From Patescibacteria group bacterium (GTDB lineage Bacteria; Patescibacteriota; Patescibacteriia; Magasanikbacterales; UBA922), in the NCBI GenBank assembly GCA_018823045.1, contig JAHJIX010000012.1:1-46430 (forward strand): a stretch of 46,430 nucleotides of DNA. The letters are read 5' to 3'. Position numbers and translations under genes: made by a program. Shown here in pieces: positions 33,050-40,648 of the stretch (positions are counted from its first letter, which is position 1; every line of letters starts with the position of its first letter). The notes beneath the pieces are model-generated. The model was not told where the DNA came from, ran no database searches, and saw nothing but the letters and a program-made list of their open reading frames with translations.

Positions 33050-33439
33050 ATGTTTACAGATCCAATTGCAGACATGCTCACGCGTATCCGAAATGCGTAC
33101 ATGGCGAAGAAAAGATCAGTCATGATCCCTGCATCAAAAACGAAAAAACGTATTGCAGAGGTGCTTCAAGCTGAAGGATATGTTGGTGCTATCACCGTAC
33201 AAGATGGTACACCAGCAATGCTAGTCGTTGAGTTAAAATATGATGGCGTACGTCCGTTTATTCAATCACTTATTCGTGAAAGTAAACCAGGACACCGCAT
33301 GTACAGAAAAGCAGATGAATTGCCACGAATTTTGAATGATTATGGTATTGCTATTGTCTCAACATCACAGGGAATTATGACCAACAAAGATGCGAAGAAA
33401 AAAGGCATCGGCGGAGAAGTTATTTGTTCTCTCTATTAA
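33050..33439 (+). CDS. rpsH: 30S ribosomal protein S8
   Basis: 129 aa. DPIADMLTRIRNAYMAKKRS at the start and the C-terminal VSTSQGIMTNKDAKKKGIGG are diagnostic. In E. coli S8 regulates the spc operon. A structured 188-nt gap follows it here. Confidence 0.97.
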   Translation: MFTDPIADMLTRIRNAYMAKKRSVMIPASKTKKRIAEVLQAEGYVGAITVQDGTPAMLVVELKYDGVRPFIQSLIRESKPGHRMYRKADELPRILNDYGIAIVSTSQGIMTNKDAKKKGIGGEVICSLY

Positions 33440-33449
33440 TATATTTTGT

Positions 33450-33540
33450 CCATTAAGTTCGTTGTTTGGGGTTCATTGTGTAATACTATATTATATATAT
33501 TACGCAGAGAACTCTAAACAAGATGCTACAAACTTAATAA
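33450..33540. repeat. long imperfect hairpin in the rpsH-rplF gap
   Basis: Nested arms: ATTAAGTT (33452-33459) with AACTTAAT (33531-33538); TTGTTTGGGGTTC (33462-33474) with GAACTCTAAACAA (33509-33521), 13 bp with G-U pairs; and an inner GTGTAATA / TATTACGC. It lies in the only large gap (188 nt) inside the otherwise tightly packed ribosomal operon. The rest of the gap (33541-33627) is AT-rich with no gene seen. Confidence 0.65.
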
Positions 33541-33627
33541 CTACAAAGTATTGTATTACATAAATATGGATAAAATATTGAACAACTTCAATCTATTTTA
33601 TTCCATCACACAATAAAACTTTATAAT

Positions 33628-34173
33628 ATGTCTCGTATTGGAAAACAAACAATTGAGATTCCACAAGGTGTAACAGTTTCTGTTGCAGAAGGGTCAGTCG
33701 CTGTGAAGGGACCAAAAGGAGAATTGAATCGTATATTGAATTCTCTCGTTACTGTTGTTCTTACTGATAATGTTGTGACTGTGGATGTTGCAAATAAAGA
33801 AGATAAGAAGGAACGAGCACTTTGGGGAACATTTGCATCACATATTAAAAATATGGTTATTGGTGTTACTGAAGGGTTTAAAAAACAATTGGAGATTAAT
33901 GGAGTTGGATACCGTGTAGCAATGCAAGGTAAAGACCTCAAGGTGGAAGCAGGGTATTCTCACCCAGTAATCTATAAGATGCCTGAAGGAATTATCGCTT
34001 CTACTGAAAAAAATCTTATTACCCTTGAAAGTAGTGATAAAGAGTTATTAGGACGTATTGCATCAGAAATTCGTTCAATTAGAAAACCAGAGCCATATAA
34101 AGGAAAAGGGATTAAATATGTTGATGAAGTTATTCGTCGTAAAGCCGGGAAAACTGCTAAGGCAGCTGGCTAA
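33628..34173 (+). CDS. rplF: 50S ribosomal protein L6
   Basis: 181 aa. MSRIGKQTIEIPQGVTVSV at the start, GVTEGFKKQLEINGVGYRV in the middle, and the C-terminal IRSIRKPEPYKGKGIKYVDE are L6 signatures. Confidence 0.97.
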   Translation: MSRIGKQTIEIPQGVTVSVAEGSVAVKGPKGELNRILNSLVTVVLTDNVVTVDVANKEDKKERALWGTFASHIKNMVIGVTEGFKKQLEINGVGYRVAMQGKDLKVEAGYSHPVIYKMPEGIIASTEKNLITLESSDKELLGRIASEIRSIRKPEPYKGKGIKYVDEVIRRKAGKTAKAAG

Positions 34174-34187
34174 TCTGATAAAATCAT

Positions 34188-34556
34188 ATGGCTAAGAAAT
34201 TGACAAAATCACAACAAAGAAAACGTCGCCACGCACGTGTTCGAGCTAAAATATCTGGAACAGCTGCGCGTCCAAGATTACATGTTCAAAGAACATTGAC
34301 ATCTATTTACGCACAGTTAATTGATGATATTAATGGAAAAACACTTGTTGCTGTTCATAGTAAAAAGGTTGGAACAGTTGATGCTGGTGAGAGAAAAGGC
34401 AAAATCGCTGTAGCTTATGCTGTAGGATCTGCTTTAGCAGCAGTAGCAAAAGACGCTGGTATTACAACCGTGGTATTTGATCGCGGTGGAAATATCTTTA
34501 CTGGACGTGTACAGGCTGTCGCCGATGGTGCACGTGATGGTGGTCTTATATTTTAA
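34188..34556 (+). CDS. rplR: 50S ribosomal protein L18
   Basis: 122 aa. RKRRHARVRAKISGTAARPR, LHVQRTLTSIYAQLIDD and VVFDRGGNIFTGRVQAVADG with GARDGGL-like ARDGGLIF at the end. 5S rRNA binding. Confidence 0.96.
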   Translation: MAKKLTKSQQRKRRHARVRAKISGTAARPRLHVQRTLTSIYAQLIDDINGKTLVAVHSKKVGTVDAGERKGKIAVAYAVGSALAAVAKDAGITTVVFDRGGNIFTGRVQAVADGARDGGLIF

Positions 34557-34577
34557 CCATTATTAAATTAATATCCT

Positions 34578-35225
34578 ATGCCGAAAGGACGAGGAAAATT
34601 TAAACAAAAAAAAGAAAAACCAGAGTTTGATCAACAAATTGTTGATCTTGCACGTGTTACTCGTGTAACAGAAGGCGGGAAACAATTAAGTTTTCGTGTC
34701 TGTATTATTATCGGGAATAGAAAAGGACGTGTAGGCTATGGTGTTGCTAAAGGAAAAGATGTTCAAATTGCTGTTGAAAAAGCGGTTCGTCAAGCAAGTA
34801 AAAACATTATGACTATTCCTTTGGTTGAGGAAACCGTTCCTCATCGTGTTGAAGCAAAATTCAAAGCAGCAAAAGTAATGATTCAACCTGCTCCAAAAGG
34901 ATCTGGTATCATTGCAGGTGGTGCAACGCGCATTATTCTAGAAATGGCTGGTGTGCCGAATGCTTCATCAAAGTCACTTGGAAAAACAACAAATAAATTG
35001 ACAAATGTTTTAGCCACTTTTAAGGCATTGCAATCTTTTCTTCCTGCCGCAGTAAAAGCAGCACAGGTACGTGAAGCAAACGCAGCAGATAAGAAATCTG
35101 TGCGAAATGTTGTTGCAGAAACAGAAAAAAAAGAGGCTAAAAAAGAAGTGTCACCCAAGAAAAAAGTTGTGAAAAAAGTAATATCTGCTTCTACTAAAGC
35201 GCCAGCAGAAAATAAAAAAGCTTAA
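34578..35225 (+). CDS. rpsE: 30S ribosomal protein S5
   Basis: 215 aa. RVTRVTEGGKQLSFRVCIII, GNRKGRVGYGVAKGKDVQIA, PHRVEAKFKAAKVMIQPAPK, GSGIIAGGATRIILEMAGV and KSLGKTTNKLT identify S5. The last ~45 aa is a Lys/Ala/Glu extension. The next gene is rplO, with no rpmD (L30) between. Confidence 0.96.
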   Translation: MPKGRGKFKQKKEKPEFDQQIVDLARVTRVTEGGKQLSFRVCIIIGNRKGRVGYGVAKGKDVQIAVEKAVRQASKNIMTIPLVEETVPHRVEAKFKAAKVMIQPAPKGSGIIAGGATRIILEMAGVPNASSKSLGKTTNKLTNVLATFKALQSFLPAAVKAAQVREANAADKKSVRNVVAETEKKEAKKEVSPKKKVVKKVISASTKAPAENKKA

Positions 35226-35240
35226 TTTAGTATTTTGTGT

Positions 35241-35684
35241 ATGACTATTTCAGCACATACAATTCAATCAACAAAAGGAACTCGTCGATCAAGTAAACGT
35301 CTTGGTCGTGGAAATGGTTCTGGAAAAGGAACTTATGCTGCTCGTGGATTAAAAGGACAGCGTTCTCGTTCAGGTGGAAAAGGCGGATTACAGAGAATTG
35401 GATTTAAAGCATCATTACAAAAAATTCCAAAATTACGTGGATTTAAAAGTCTTAGCGTAAGAAAAGAAGTGGTAACACTTGAAACACTTAATCGTGTTTG
35501 TACGGAAAATGATGTAGTGACCCCTTTATTTTTGCATAAAAAAGGGATTATTGATCATCCTCAAAAAGGTGTAAAAATTGTTGCAACTGGAGCATTAAAT
35601 AAAAAATTGACAATTAAAGATTGTCTTGCATCAAAAGGAGCACTTAAAAAAATTGAAGCGGCGGGTGGGCAATTAGTCTTCTAA
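35241..35684 (+). CDS. rplO: 50S ribosomal protein L15
   Basis: 147 aa. RSSKRLGRGNGSGKGTYAAR, GLKGQRSRSGGKGGLQRIGF and the C-terminal GALKKIEAAGGQLVF are diagnostic. ATG 35241 is preferred over 35235. A GTGGG / CCCAC hairpin overlapping the stop, with a long T-run (35665-35702), probably terminates the operon. Confidence 0.95.
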   Translation: MTISAHTIQSTKGTRRSSKRLGRGNGSGKGTYAARGLKGQRSRSGGKGGLQRIGFKASLQKIPKLRGFKSLSVRKEVVTLETLNRVCTENDVVTPLFLHKKGIIDHPQKGVKIVATGALNKKLTIKDCLASKGALKKIEAAGGQLVF

Positions 35685-35714
35685 CCCCACGCTTCTTTTT
35701 TTTGTGTGAGAATA

Positions 35715-35743
35715 TTGCATAAAGTAGCGAGAGCTGATATGCT
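35715..35743 (+). promoter_or_regulatory. promoter of secY
   Basis: TTGCAT, a 17-nt spacer, then TATGCT. A TCCCC / GGGGA hairpin lies between it and the secY ATG. Confidence 0.65.
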
Positions 35744-35810
35744 ATAGATCTGGTGTCTTTTTATGACACATTGTTCATCCCCAAGCAGAGGGGAAATAAA
35801 TTATTTTGTT

Positions 35811-37082
35811 ATGTGGGAAAAAGTAAAACGTATTTGGCATATCAAAGATTTACGTCAGAGCATTTTATTTGTGCTTGGTATGTTGGTGTTGTTCCGTCTT
35901 GCTGCACATGTTCCTGTTCCTGGTGTAAATGCAGAAGCATTACAGCAGTTTTTAGCAGGAAATGAAATCTTAGGATTATTGAATATTTTTTCTGGTGGAA
36001 CACTTGAAAACTTTTCAGTAGTGATGCTTGGCGTTGCACCATATATTACTGCTTCAATTATTTTCCAATTACTGCAAATGGTTATTCCACAATTGGAAGA
36101 GTTAGCAAATGAAGGAGAGTCAGGGCAACAAAAAATTCAAATGTATACTCGTTTATCTACGGTACCACTTGCATTGCTTCAATCATTTGGATTGATTCAA
36201 TTGCTTCGTCAATCTCAAGGAAATATTTTACCAGATGTTACATTTTGGACGTATGTCAGTATTATGGTTACGACTACTGCTGGTACGGTGTTTCTTATGT
36301 GGGTTGGTGAGCTTATTACAGAAAAACGAATTGGAAATGGTATTTCATTGTTAATTTTTGCTGGAATTATTTCAGCATTGCCACAAGCAGTGAGTACTGC
36401 TGTGATTAACTATACTCCTTCAGATCTCTACACATATATTTTATTTTTAGCAGTAGCTATTGTAACAATTGTTGGTGTGGTCATTATTAATGAGGGGCAA
36501 AGAAATATCCCAGTAAATTATGCAAAACGATTAATTGGAACGAAAACATTTGGTGGAAGTACGAGTAACTTACCGTTGCGTGTAAATACTGCAGGTGTTA
36601 TTCCAATTATCTTTGCTATTTCTGTTGTATTGTTTCCGTCAATGATTGCACAATTTTTTGTAAATAACGAAGGATTGTTAGGTAATGTTGCACGTGGGAT
36701 AGTACAGATATTTCAAAATCAAACATTTTATAGTATTGTGTACTTTGTCTTTGTATTTGGATTTACTTATTTTTATACTGCGGTTGTCTTTAAACCACAA
36801 AAAATGGCAGAAAACCTTCAACGACAAGGTGGATTTATTCCAGGTATTCGTCCAGGAAAAGAAACCGAAAAATATTTGGGAACAATCATGTCTCGATTAG
36901 TATTTACTGGAGCGACTTTCTTAGGTTTAATTGCGGTGATGCCGTTTATTTTACAAGCGTTTACCGGAACACAAGCTCTTGCAATTGGTGGAACAAGTCT
37001 GTTAATTGTGGTGAGTGTTGCGATTGATATTACAAAGCAAATTGAAGCGCAACTTACCTTACATCAATACGATCGTCTCTAA
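35811..37082 (+). CDS. secY: protein translocase subunit SecY
   Basis: 423 aa, ten transmembrane helices. It starts MWEKVKRIWHIKDLRQSILF and contains the plug region LGLLNIFSGGTLENFSVVML, ANEGESGQQKIQMYTR, and the C5 loop with NLPLRVNTAGVIPIIFA. The cytosolic GGFIPGIRPGKETEKYL is present. ATG 35811 chosen because homology starts there; an in-frame ATG at 35763 lies in the leader. Confidence 0.97.
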   Translation: MWEKVKRIWHIKDLRQSILFVLGMLVLFRLAAHVPVPGVNAEALQQFLAGNEILGLLNIFSGGTLENFSVVMLGVAPYITASIIFQLLQMVIPQLEELANEGESGQQKIQMYTRLSTVPLALLQSFGLIQLLRQSQGNILPDVTFWTYVSIMVTTTAGTVFLMWVGELITEKRIGNGISLLIFAGIISALPQAVSTAVINYTPSDLYTYILFLAVAIVTIVGVVIINEGQRNIPVNYAKRLIGTKTFGGSTSNLPLRVNTAGVIPIIFAISVVLFPSMIAQFFVNNEGLLGNVARGIVQIFQNQTFYSIVYFVFVFGFTYFYTAVVFKPQKMAENLQRQGGFIPGIRPGKETEKYLGTIMSRLVFTGATFLGLIAVMPFILQAFTGTQALAIGGTSLLIVVSVAIDITKQIEAQLTLHQYDRL

Positions 37083-37102
37083 TATAATATGTATGTTGTT
37101 TA

Positions 37103-37130
37103 ATAAATCCTGGGAAATCCCAGGATTTAT
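37103..37130 (+). terminator. 12-bp perfect hairpin after secY
   Basis: ATAAATCCTGGG / CCCAGGATTTAT with loop AAAT. No clear T-run follows, so termination may be partial. Confidence 0.55.
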
Positions 37131-37133
37131 TGC

Positions 37134-37162
37134 TTGTCAATATGATGTGTTTTTGGTATATT
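37134..37162 (+). promoter_or_regulatory. promoter of adk
   Basis: TTGTCA, a 17-nt spacer, then TATATT. Confidence 0.65.
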
Positions 37163-37206
37163 AGATTTGTTAAATAAGTATATTATAGATCTCTTAATTG
37201 TTATTT

Positions 37207-37869
37207 ATGAAAAAAGTTATTATTCTTTTAGGTATTCCAGGAAGTGGAAAAGGAACGCAAGCAAGGCGTATGACAGAAGATTTTTCATATGGTCATATTT
37301 CTACTGGTGATTTACTTCGCGCACTCGATGCTGATGATCAGGCTGACTCTGCAGACAAGCAATTGCTTGCAGATATGAAATCTGGAAACTTAGTTGCAGA
37401 TACGTTGATTTATAAATTAGCCTTTCGCGCTATTTCTGAGTATCTTTCTGAAGGAAAGGGTATTTTGCTTGATGGTGCTATTCGGACTGTTGAACAAGCG
37501 CAAGCATATCAAGAATTTTTTAAAGAGCAGGGGGTTGAACATGAAGTGGTTGCTATTGAGATGACTTTATCTGATGATACAGCATGGAAACGTTTAACAA
37601 AAAGAAAAGTGTGTGAAGAATGTGGATATATTTTGCCATATTCTCCAGATAATGAAAAAAAGACTGATTGTCCTGATTGTCAAGGAAATTTAATTGTTCG
37701 CAGTGATGACAATCCTGATATTATTAAAAAAAGATTAGAGGAACAAGGAAATGCAGCTTTGGCTCCTATTGTTTTATTTTATAAAGAACAAGGTGTACTA
37801 GTACAAGTCAATGGAGAGCAATCTATTGATGCAGTAGATCAAGATGTTCGTCAATTACTTGGAGTATAA
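37207..37869 (+). CDS. adk: adenylate kinase with zinc lid
   Basis: 220 aa, AMP + ATP to 2 ADP. P-loop LLGIPGSGKGTQARRM, AMP-binding HISTGDLLRA, and a LID with C-x2-C...C-x2-C (KVCEECGYILPY and DCPDCQGNL). The usual DGFPRT motif reads LDGAIRTVEQAQ, keeping the Arg but losing Phe-Pro. ATG 37207 chosen at the P-loop strand. Its stop abuts the map start (1 nt gap). Confidence 0.94.
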   Translation: MKKVIILLGIPGSGKGTQARRMTEDFSYGHISTGDLLRALDADDQADSADKQLLADMKSGNLVADTLIYKLAFRAISEYLSEGKGILLDGAIRTVEQAQAYQEFFKEQGVEHEVVAIEMTLSDDTAWKRLTKRKVCEECGYILPYSPDNEKKTDCPDCQGNLIVRSDDNPDIIKKRLEEQGNAALAPIVLFYKEQGVLVQVNGEQSIDAVDQDVRQLLGV

Positions 37870-37870
37870 T

Positions 37871-38695
37871 ATGGGATTTATTAAAGATAAACAAGCCATT
37901 GATCGTTTGATCGAGGGGGGTAAAATTTTAGGAGAAATTTTAGAGACAATCAGTGAAATGGTTATGCCAGGTGCAAACGCTTTTGATATAGATGCTGAAG
38001 CTGAGCGTCTTATTTTGGCTGCTGGTGGTCGTCCTGCTTTTAAGGGGTACCGTTCTTCAAGAAGAGATCCAAAATTTCCTTCAACAATTTGTGCTTCACT
38101 TAACGAAGAGATTGTTCATGGTATTGCAACAAAAGATAAGGTATTTAAGGAAGGTGATATTTTTAGTATAGACATTGGCATGCAATGGCCTGTTAATTCT
38201 GGAGAAGGAAGACAAGGTAATGGATTTTTTACTGATACTGCAATTACTGTGGCTGTCGGAAGTATTTCACCTAAGGCACAAGCGTTAATGGATGCGACAA
38301 AAGCTTCGCTTGAATTAGCTATAGATCAGGTACAAATAGGGCGTGCTATTTCAGATATCGGGAAAGTTGTAGAAAATTATATTCATCCAAAAGGGTATGG
38401 CATTGTAAGAGATTTGGTTGGGCATGGTGTTGGGTATGCTGTGCATGAAGAACCACGTATCCCTAATTATTATGAACCAGAACTAGATACATGGAAGATT
38501 GAGCATGGTGCAGTGCTTGCTATTGAGCCGATGATTACTGAAGGAAAATATCATATTACCGTAGCTGATGATGGTTGGAGTATTTCAACGGTAGATAAAA
38601 AATTATCAGCACATTTTGAACATACAATTATTGCCACAGAAGATGGACCACTAGTTGTAACAAGACGGCCAAAAGAATTAGCACAAATGTCTTAA
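37871..38695 (+). CDS. map: methionine aminopeptidase, type I
   Basis: 274 aa, removes the N-terminal Met. Metal-ligand blocks are present: FPSTICASLNEEIVHGIATK, IFSIDIGMQW with NGFFTDTAITVAVG, VRDLVGHGVGYAVHEEPRIP, LAIEPMITEG and the final FEHTIIATEDG. Two extra insertions (around VNSGEGRQGN) are longer than in E. coli. The upstream in-frame ATG at 37844 overlaps adk and is not preferred. Confidence 0.95.
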   Translation: MGFIKDKQAIDRLIEGGKILGEILETISEMVMPGANAFDIDAEAERLILAAGGRPAFKGYRSSRRDPKFPSTICASLNEEIVHGIATKDKVFKEGDIFSIDIGMQWPVNSGEGRQGNGFFTDTAITVAVGSISPKAQALMDATKASLELAIDQVQIGRAISDIGKVVENYIHPKGYGIVRDLVGHGVGYAVHEEPRIPNYYEPELDTWKIEHGAVLAIEPMITEGKYHITVADDGWSISTVDKKLSAHFEHTIIATEDGPLVVTRRPKELAQMS

Positions 38696-38699
38696 TGTT

Positions 38700-39083
38700 A
38701 TGAATATCTTAGCTATTGATCATGGAGAAAAACGTATTGGACTTGCTTGGGCACGAGTAGGACTTGATCTTGTTTTACCCTATGGAAAAATAGAAGAATA
38801 TGAAGAAGATAAGCAAATACAAGCATTGGTATCATTAATCAAAAAAGAGAGTATTAATTTGCTTGTTATTGGTCTTCCTGTGCAAGTAGATGGTGGTGGA
38901 GAAACTGATCATAGTAAAAAGATTCGAGCATTTGGAGAGCAGATGAAAAAACATATTGATATTCCTGTTTTTTTTGAAGATGAGCGGTTTACATCGCAAC
39001 AAGCTGATGCAATGGGTGGAGATGTTAGTCGAGACGAAAAATCTGCAATGGTAATATTACAATCGTATTTAGATAACATGTAA
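38700..39083 (+). CDS. ruvX: RuvX/YqgF pre-16S rRNA nuclease
   Basis: 127 aa, RNase H-like. MNILAIDHGEKRIGLAW at the start (catalytic Asp), VIGLPVQVDGG in the middle and FFEDERFTSQQA (Asp/Glu) near the end. 4 nt after map. The family matures the 16S 5' end or acts on recombination intermediates. Confidence 0.93.
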   Translation: MNILAIDHGEKRIGLAWARVGLDLVLPYGKIEEYEEDKQIQALVSLIKKESINLLVIGLPVQVDGGGETDHSKKIRAFGEQMKKHIDIPVFFEDERFTSQQADAMGGDVSRDEKSAMVILQSYLDNM

Positions 39084-39137
39084 TAATGTGATTTCATTCA
39101 TCAATAGTTGATATATTTCAGTTAGTGAGTAGAGCAT

Positions 39138-39878
39138 ATGGATGCAATTATTCTTAAGCGAAAAGATATTCGTGAGTATGATCAAATTGTTACATGCTTA
39201 ACTGATCATTTTGGTAAGCAAGAATATCTTATTCGTGGGGTAAAAAAGATTGTTAGTAAAAATGCGGCTCATATTGAGCCGTGTTCTGTTGTTGATATGG
39301 AGTTTGTTTCTGCCAAAAGTGGTGATATGCTGACGACTGTATATACTACTCAATATTTTTCTCATGTAAAAAAAGATTATATAAAGCGTTTGGTTGCAGA
39401 TATGTTGCTTACACTTGTAGATATGTGCACAACAACTGGAGAAGATCTTACCGTATATCCGTTATTACTTGAAACTTTGGACATATTGAATACAAAAAGA
39501 CCTTTGCTTGATCCTGTGTATTTTATTGATCGATTTGTGTTGTATTTGGGTAAAGCTGTGGGTATTTCTCCCGTATTAGAGGCCTGTTGTATTTGTAAAA
39601 GTAATAAAAAAGATGACACAGAATATATTCTTTCTATAAAACAGGGAGGTATTTGCTGTCGTTCTTGTGTACCTCTTGAGGGGGCTATTTATCCATTTTG
39701 TGCTGAGTATAGGACTATTTTGACTATGAGTACCTGTAACATGTCTTTAAGACAACAAGGGCTGTTTCATGCGTATTTGCATCATCATATGTCTTTTCAT
39801 TCACCACAGTCGATCCCAGATTGGGGAAATATTAAAAAATGGCTTAACGTAGCTGATTTGTGCATAATTGAGACTTGA
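39138..39878 (+). CDS. recO: DNA repair protein RecO
   Basis: 246 aa. N-terminal OB fold with AIILKRKDIREYDQIVTCLT and KQEYLIRGVKK, helical C-terminal domain, and a four-cysteine zinc motif in CCICKS...GGICCRSC. It promotes RecA loading with RecR. It ends with TGA, which overlaps the -35 box of the rpmG promoter, supporting UGA as a normal stop. Confidence 0.93.
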   Translation: MDAIILKRKDIREYDQIVTCLTDHFGKQEYLIRGVKKIVSKNAAHIEPCSVVDMEFVSAKSGDMLTTVYTTQYFSHVKKDYIKRLVADMLLTLVDMCTTTGEDLTVYPLLLETLDILNTKRPLLDPVYFIDRFVLYLGKAVGISPVLEACCICKSNKKDDTEYILSIKQGGICCRSCVPLEGAIYPFCAEYRTILTMSTCNMSLRQQGLFHAYLHHHMSFHSPQSIPDWGNIKKWLNVADLCIIET

Positions 39879-39903
39879 CAGAATTTGCTAATTGTTATAT
39901 AGT
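39875..39903 (+). promoter_or_regulatory. promoter of rpmG
   Basis: TTGACA, a 17-nt spacer, then TATAGT. Overlaps the recO stop codon. Confidence 0.85.
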
Positions 39904-39935
39904 ATGCGTACTTGATTTTTCTTATATACCTGTTT

Positions 39936-40091
39936 ATGTCACAAGATAATTTGATTAAACTACAATGTACAGAGTGTAAACGTATTAACTACTTTGTTAA
40001 TAAGAATACCAAAAAGTTAAAAGAGCGTATTGAGCTTAAAAAACATTGTAAATTTTGTAAGGTACATACCTTGCATAAAGAAACAAAATAA
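39936..40091 (+). CDS. rpmG: 50S ribosomal protein L33
   Basis: 51 aa: [20 protein letters not shown] at the start and [20 protein letters not shown] near the end. The C-x2-C pairs (CTEC, CKFC) give the zinc-binding form. Its own promoter and terminator make it a single-gene unit. In many bacteria rpmG lies just before secE-nusG; here tRNA-Trp follows instead, without secE. Confidence 0.95.
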   Translation: MSQDNLIKLQCTECKRINYFVNKNTKKLKERIELKKHCKFCKVHTLHKETK

Positions 40092-40099
40092 GTTAAAAT

Positions 40100-40127
40100 A
40101 ATCCCGAAAATACTTCGGGATTGTTAC
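40100..40127 (+). terminator. terminator of rpmG
   Basis: AATCCCGAA / TTCGGGATT perfect 9-bp stem with loop AATAC, then TGTTACTTA. Confidence 0.75.
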
Positions 40128-40242
40128 TTATATAGGGATGTTGTATAATATGTAGTATTAGATCTTTAATTTTATCACTCGTGAGTGATAGGATAATTAT
40201 ACGTAATATAAATGGAAGATCTTTAAGGAAAAAAATAAAGAT

Positions 40243-40313
40243 GGGCGTGTTGTATAGTGGCAGTACAGGGGTCTCCAAAACCTCTAGCGGGGGTTCGATT
40301 CCCTCCACGCCTG
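40243..40313 (+). tRNA. trpT: tRNA-Trp (anticodon CCA)
   Basis: Cloverleaf folds: acceptor GGGCGTG / CACGCCT with a G1-U72 wobble; D arm GTAT / GTAC; anticodon stem GGGGT / ACCTC with loop CTCCAAA; T arm GGGGG / CCCTC with loop TTCGATT; discriminator G. The 3' CCA is not encoded (CTAAAA follows). A small palindrome ATCACT / AGTGAT (about 40176-40191) lies upstream. Confidence 0.95.
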
Positions 40314-40390
40314 CTAAAAAATAATGGCAATAATAGCCTTATTTTTTTATCATAATATATTATTTGAAATTATTTAATAAAGCCTTTTAT

Positions 40391-40603
40391 ATGGAAACAA
40401 AAGATGCAAATGGAAAAGTATTGCAAGATGGTGATAGTGTGCAGTTGATTAAAGATTTAAAAGTAAAAGGATCAACAACGACACTAAAAGTTGGGCATGT
40501 GATAAAAAAAATAAAATTAACAGATGATCCCGGTGCTATTGAGTGTAAGGAAGGTCGATCAACCTTTGTATTAAAAACATGTTTTTTAAAGAAGCGGAAG
40601 TAG
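40391..40603 (+). CDS. PhnA/YjdM C-terminal-domain protein
   Basis: 70 aa. DANGKVLQDGDSVQLIKDLK, VKGSTTTLKVGHVIKKIKL, and a C-terminal STFVLKTCFLKK match the PhnA (YjdM) SH3-like domain. The N-terminal zinc ribbon of full-length YjdM is absent. Function is not established despite the phosphonate-derived name. I chose ATG 40391 because the domain begins there; the in-frame TTG/ATG upstream at 40364 adds unrelated residues. Confidence 0.85.
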   Translation: METKDANGKVLQDGDSVQLIKDLKVKGSTTTLKVGHVIKKIKLTDDPGAIECKEGRSTFVLKTCFLKKRK

Positions 40604-40648
40604 CACTTGCTATAAATAGTATAGACTGAGTATACTATATATACCTCT

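Noticed and set aside
39876-39878. Possible UGA recoding (UGA=Gly as in Gracilibacteria/Absconditabacteria)
   Set aside because: recO and the small gene at 42022 end cleanly at TGA, followed by promoters or terminators. Conserved proteins such as EF-G, UvrD and SecY have no in-frame TGA where Gly is expected.
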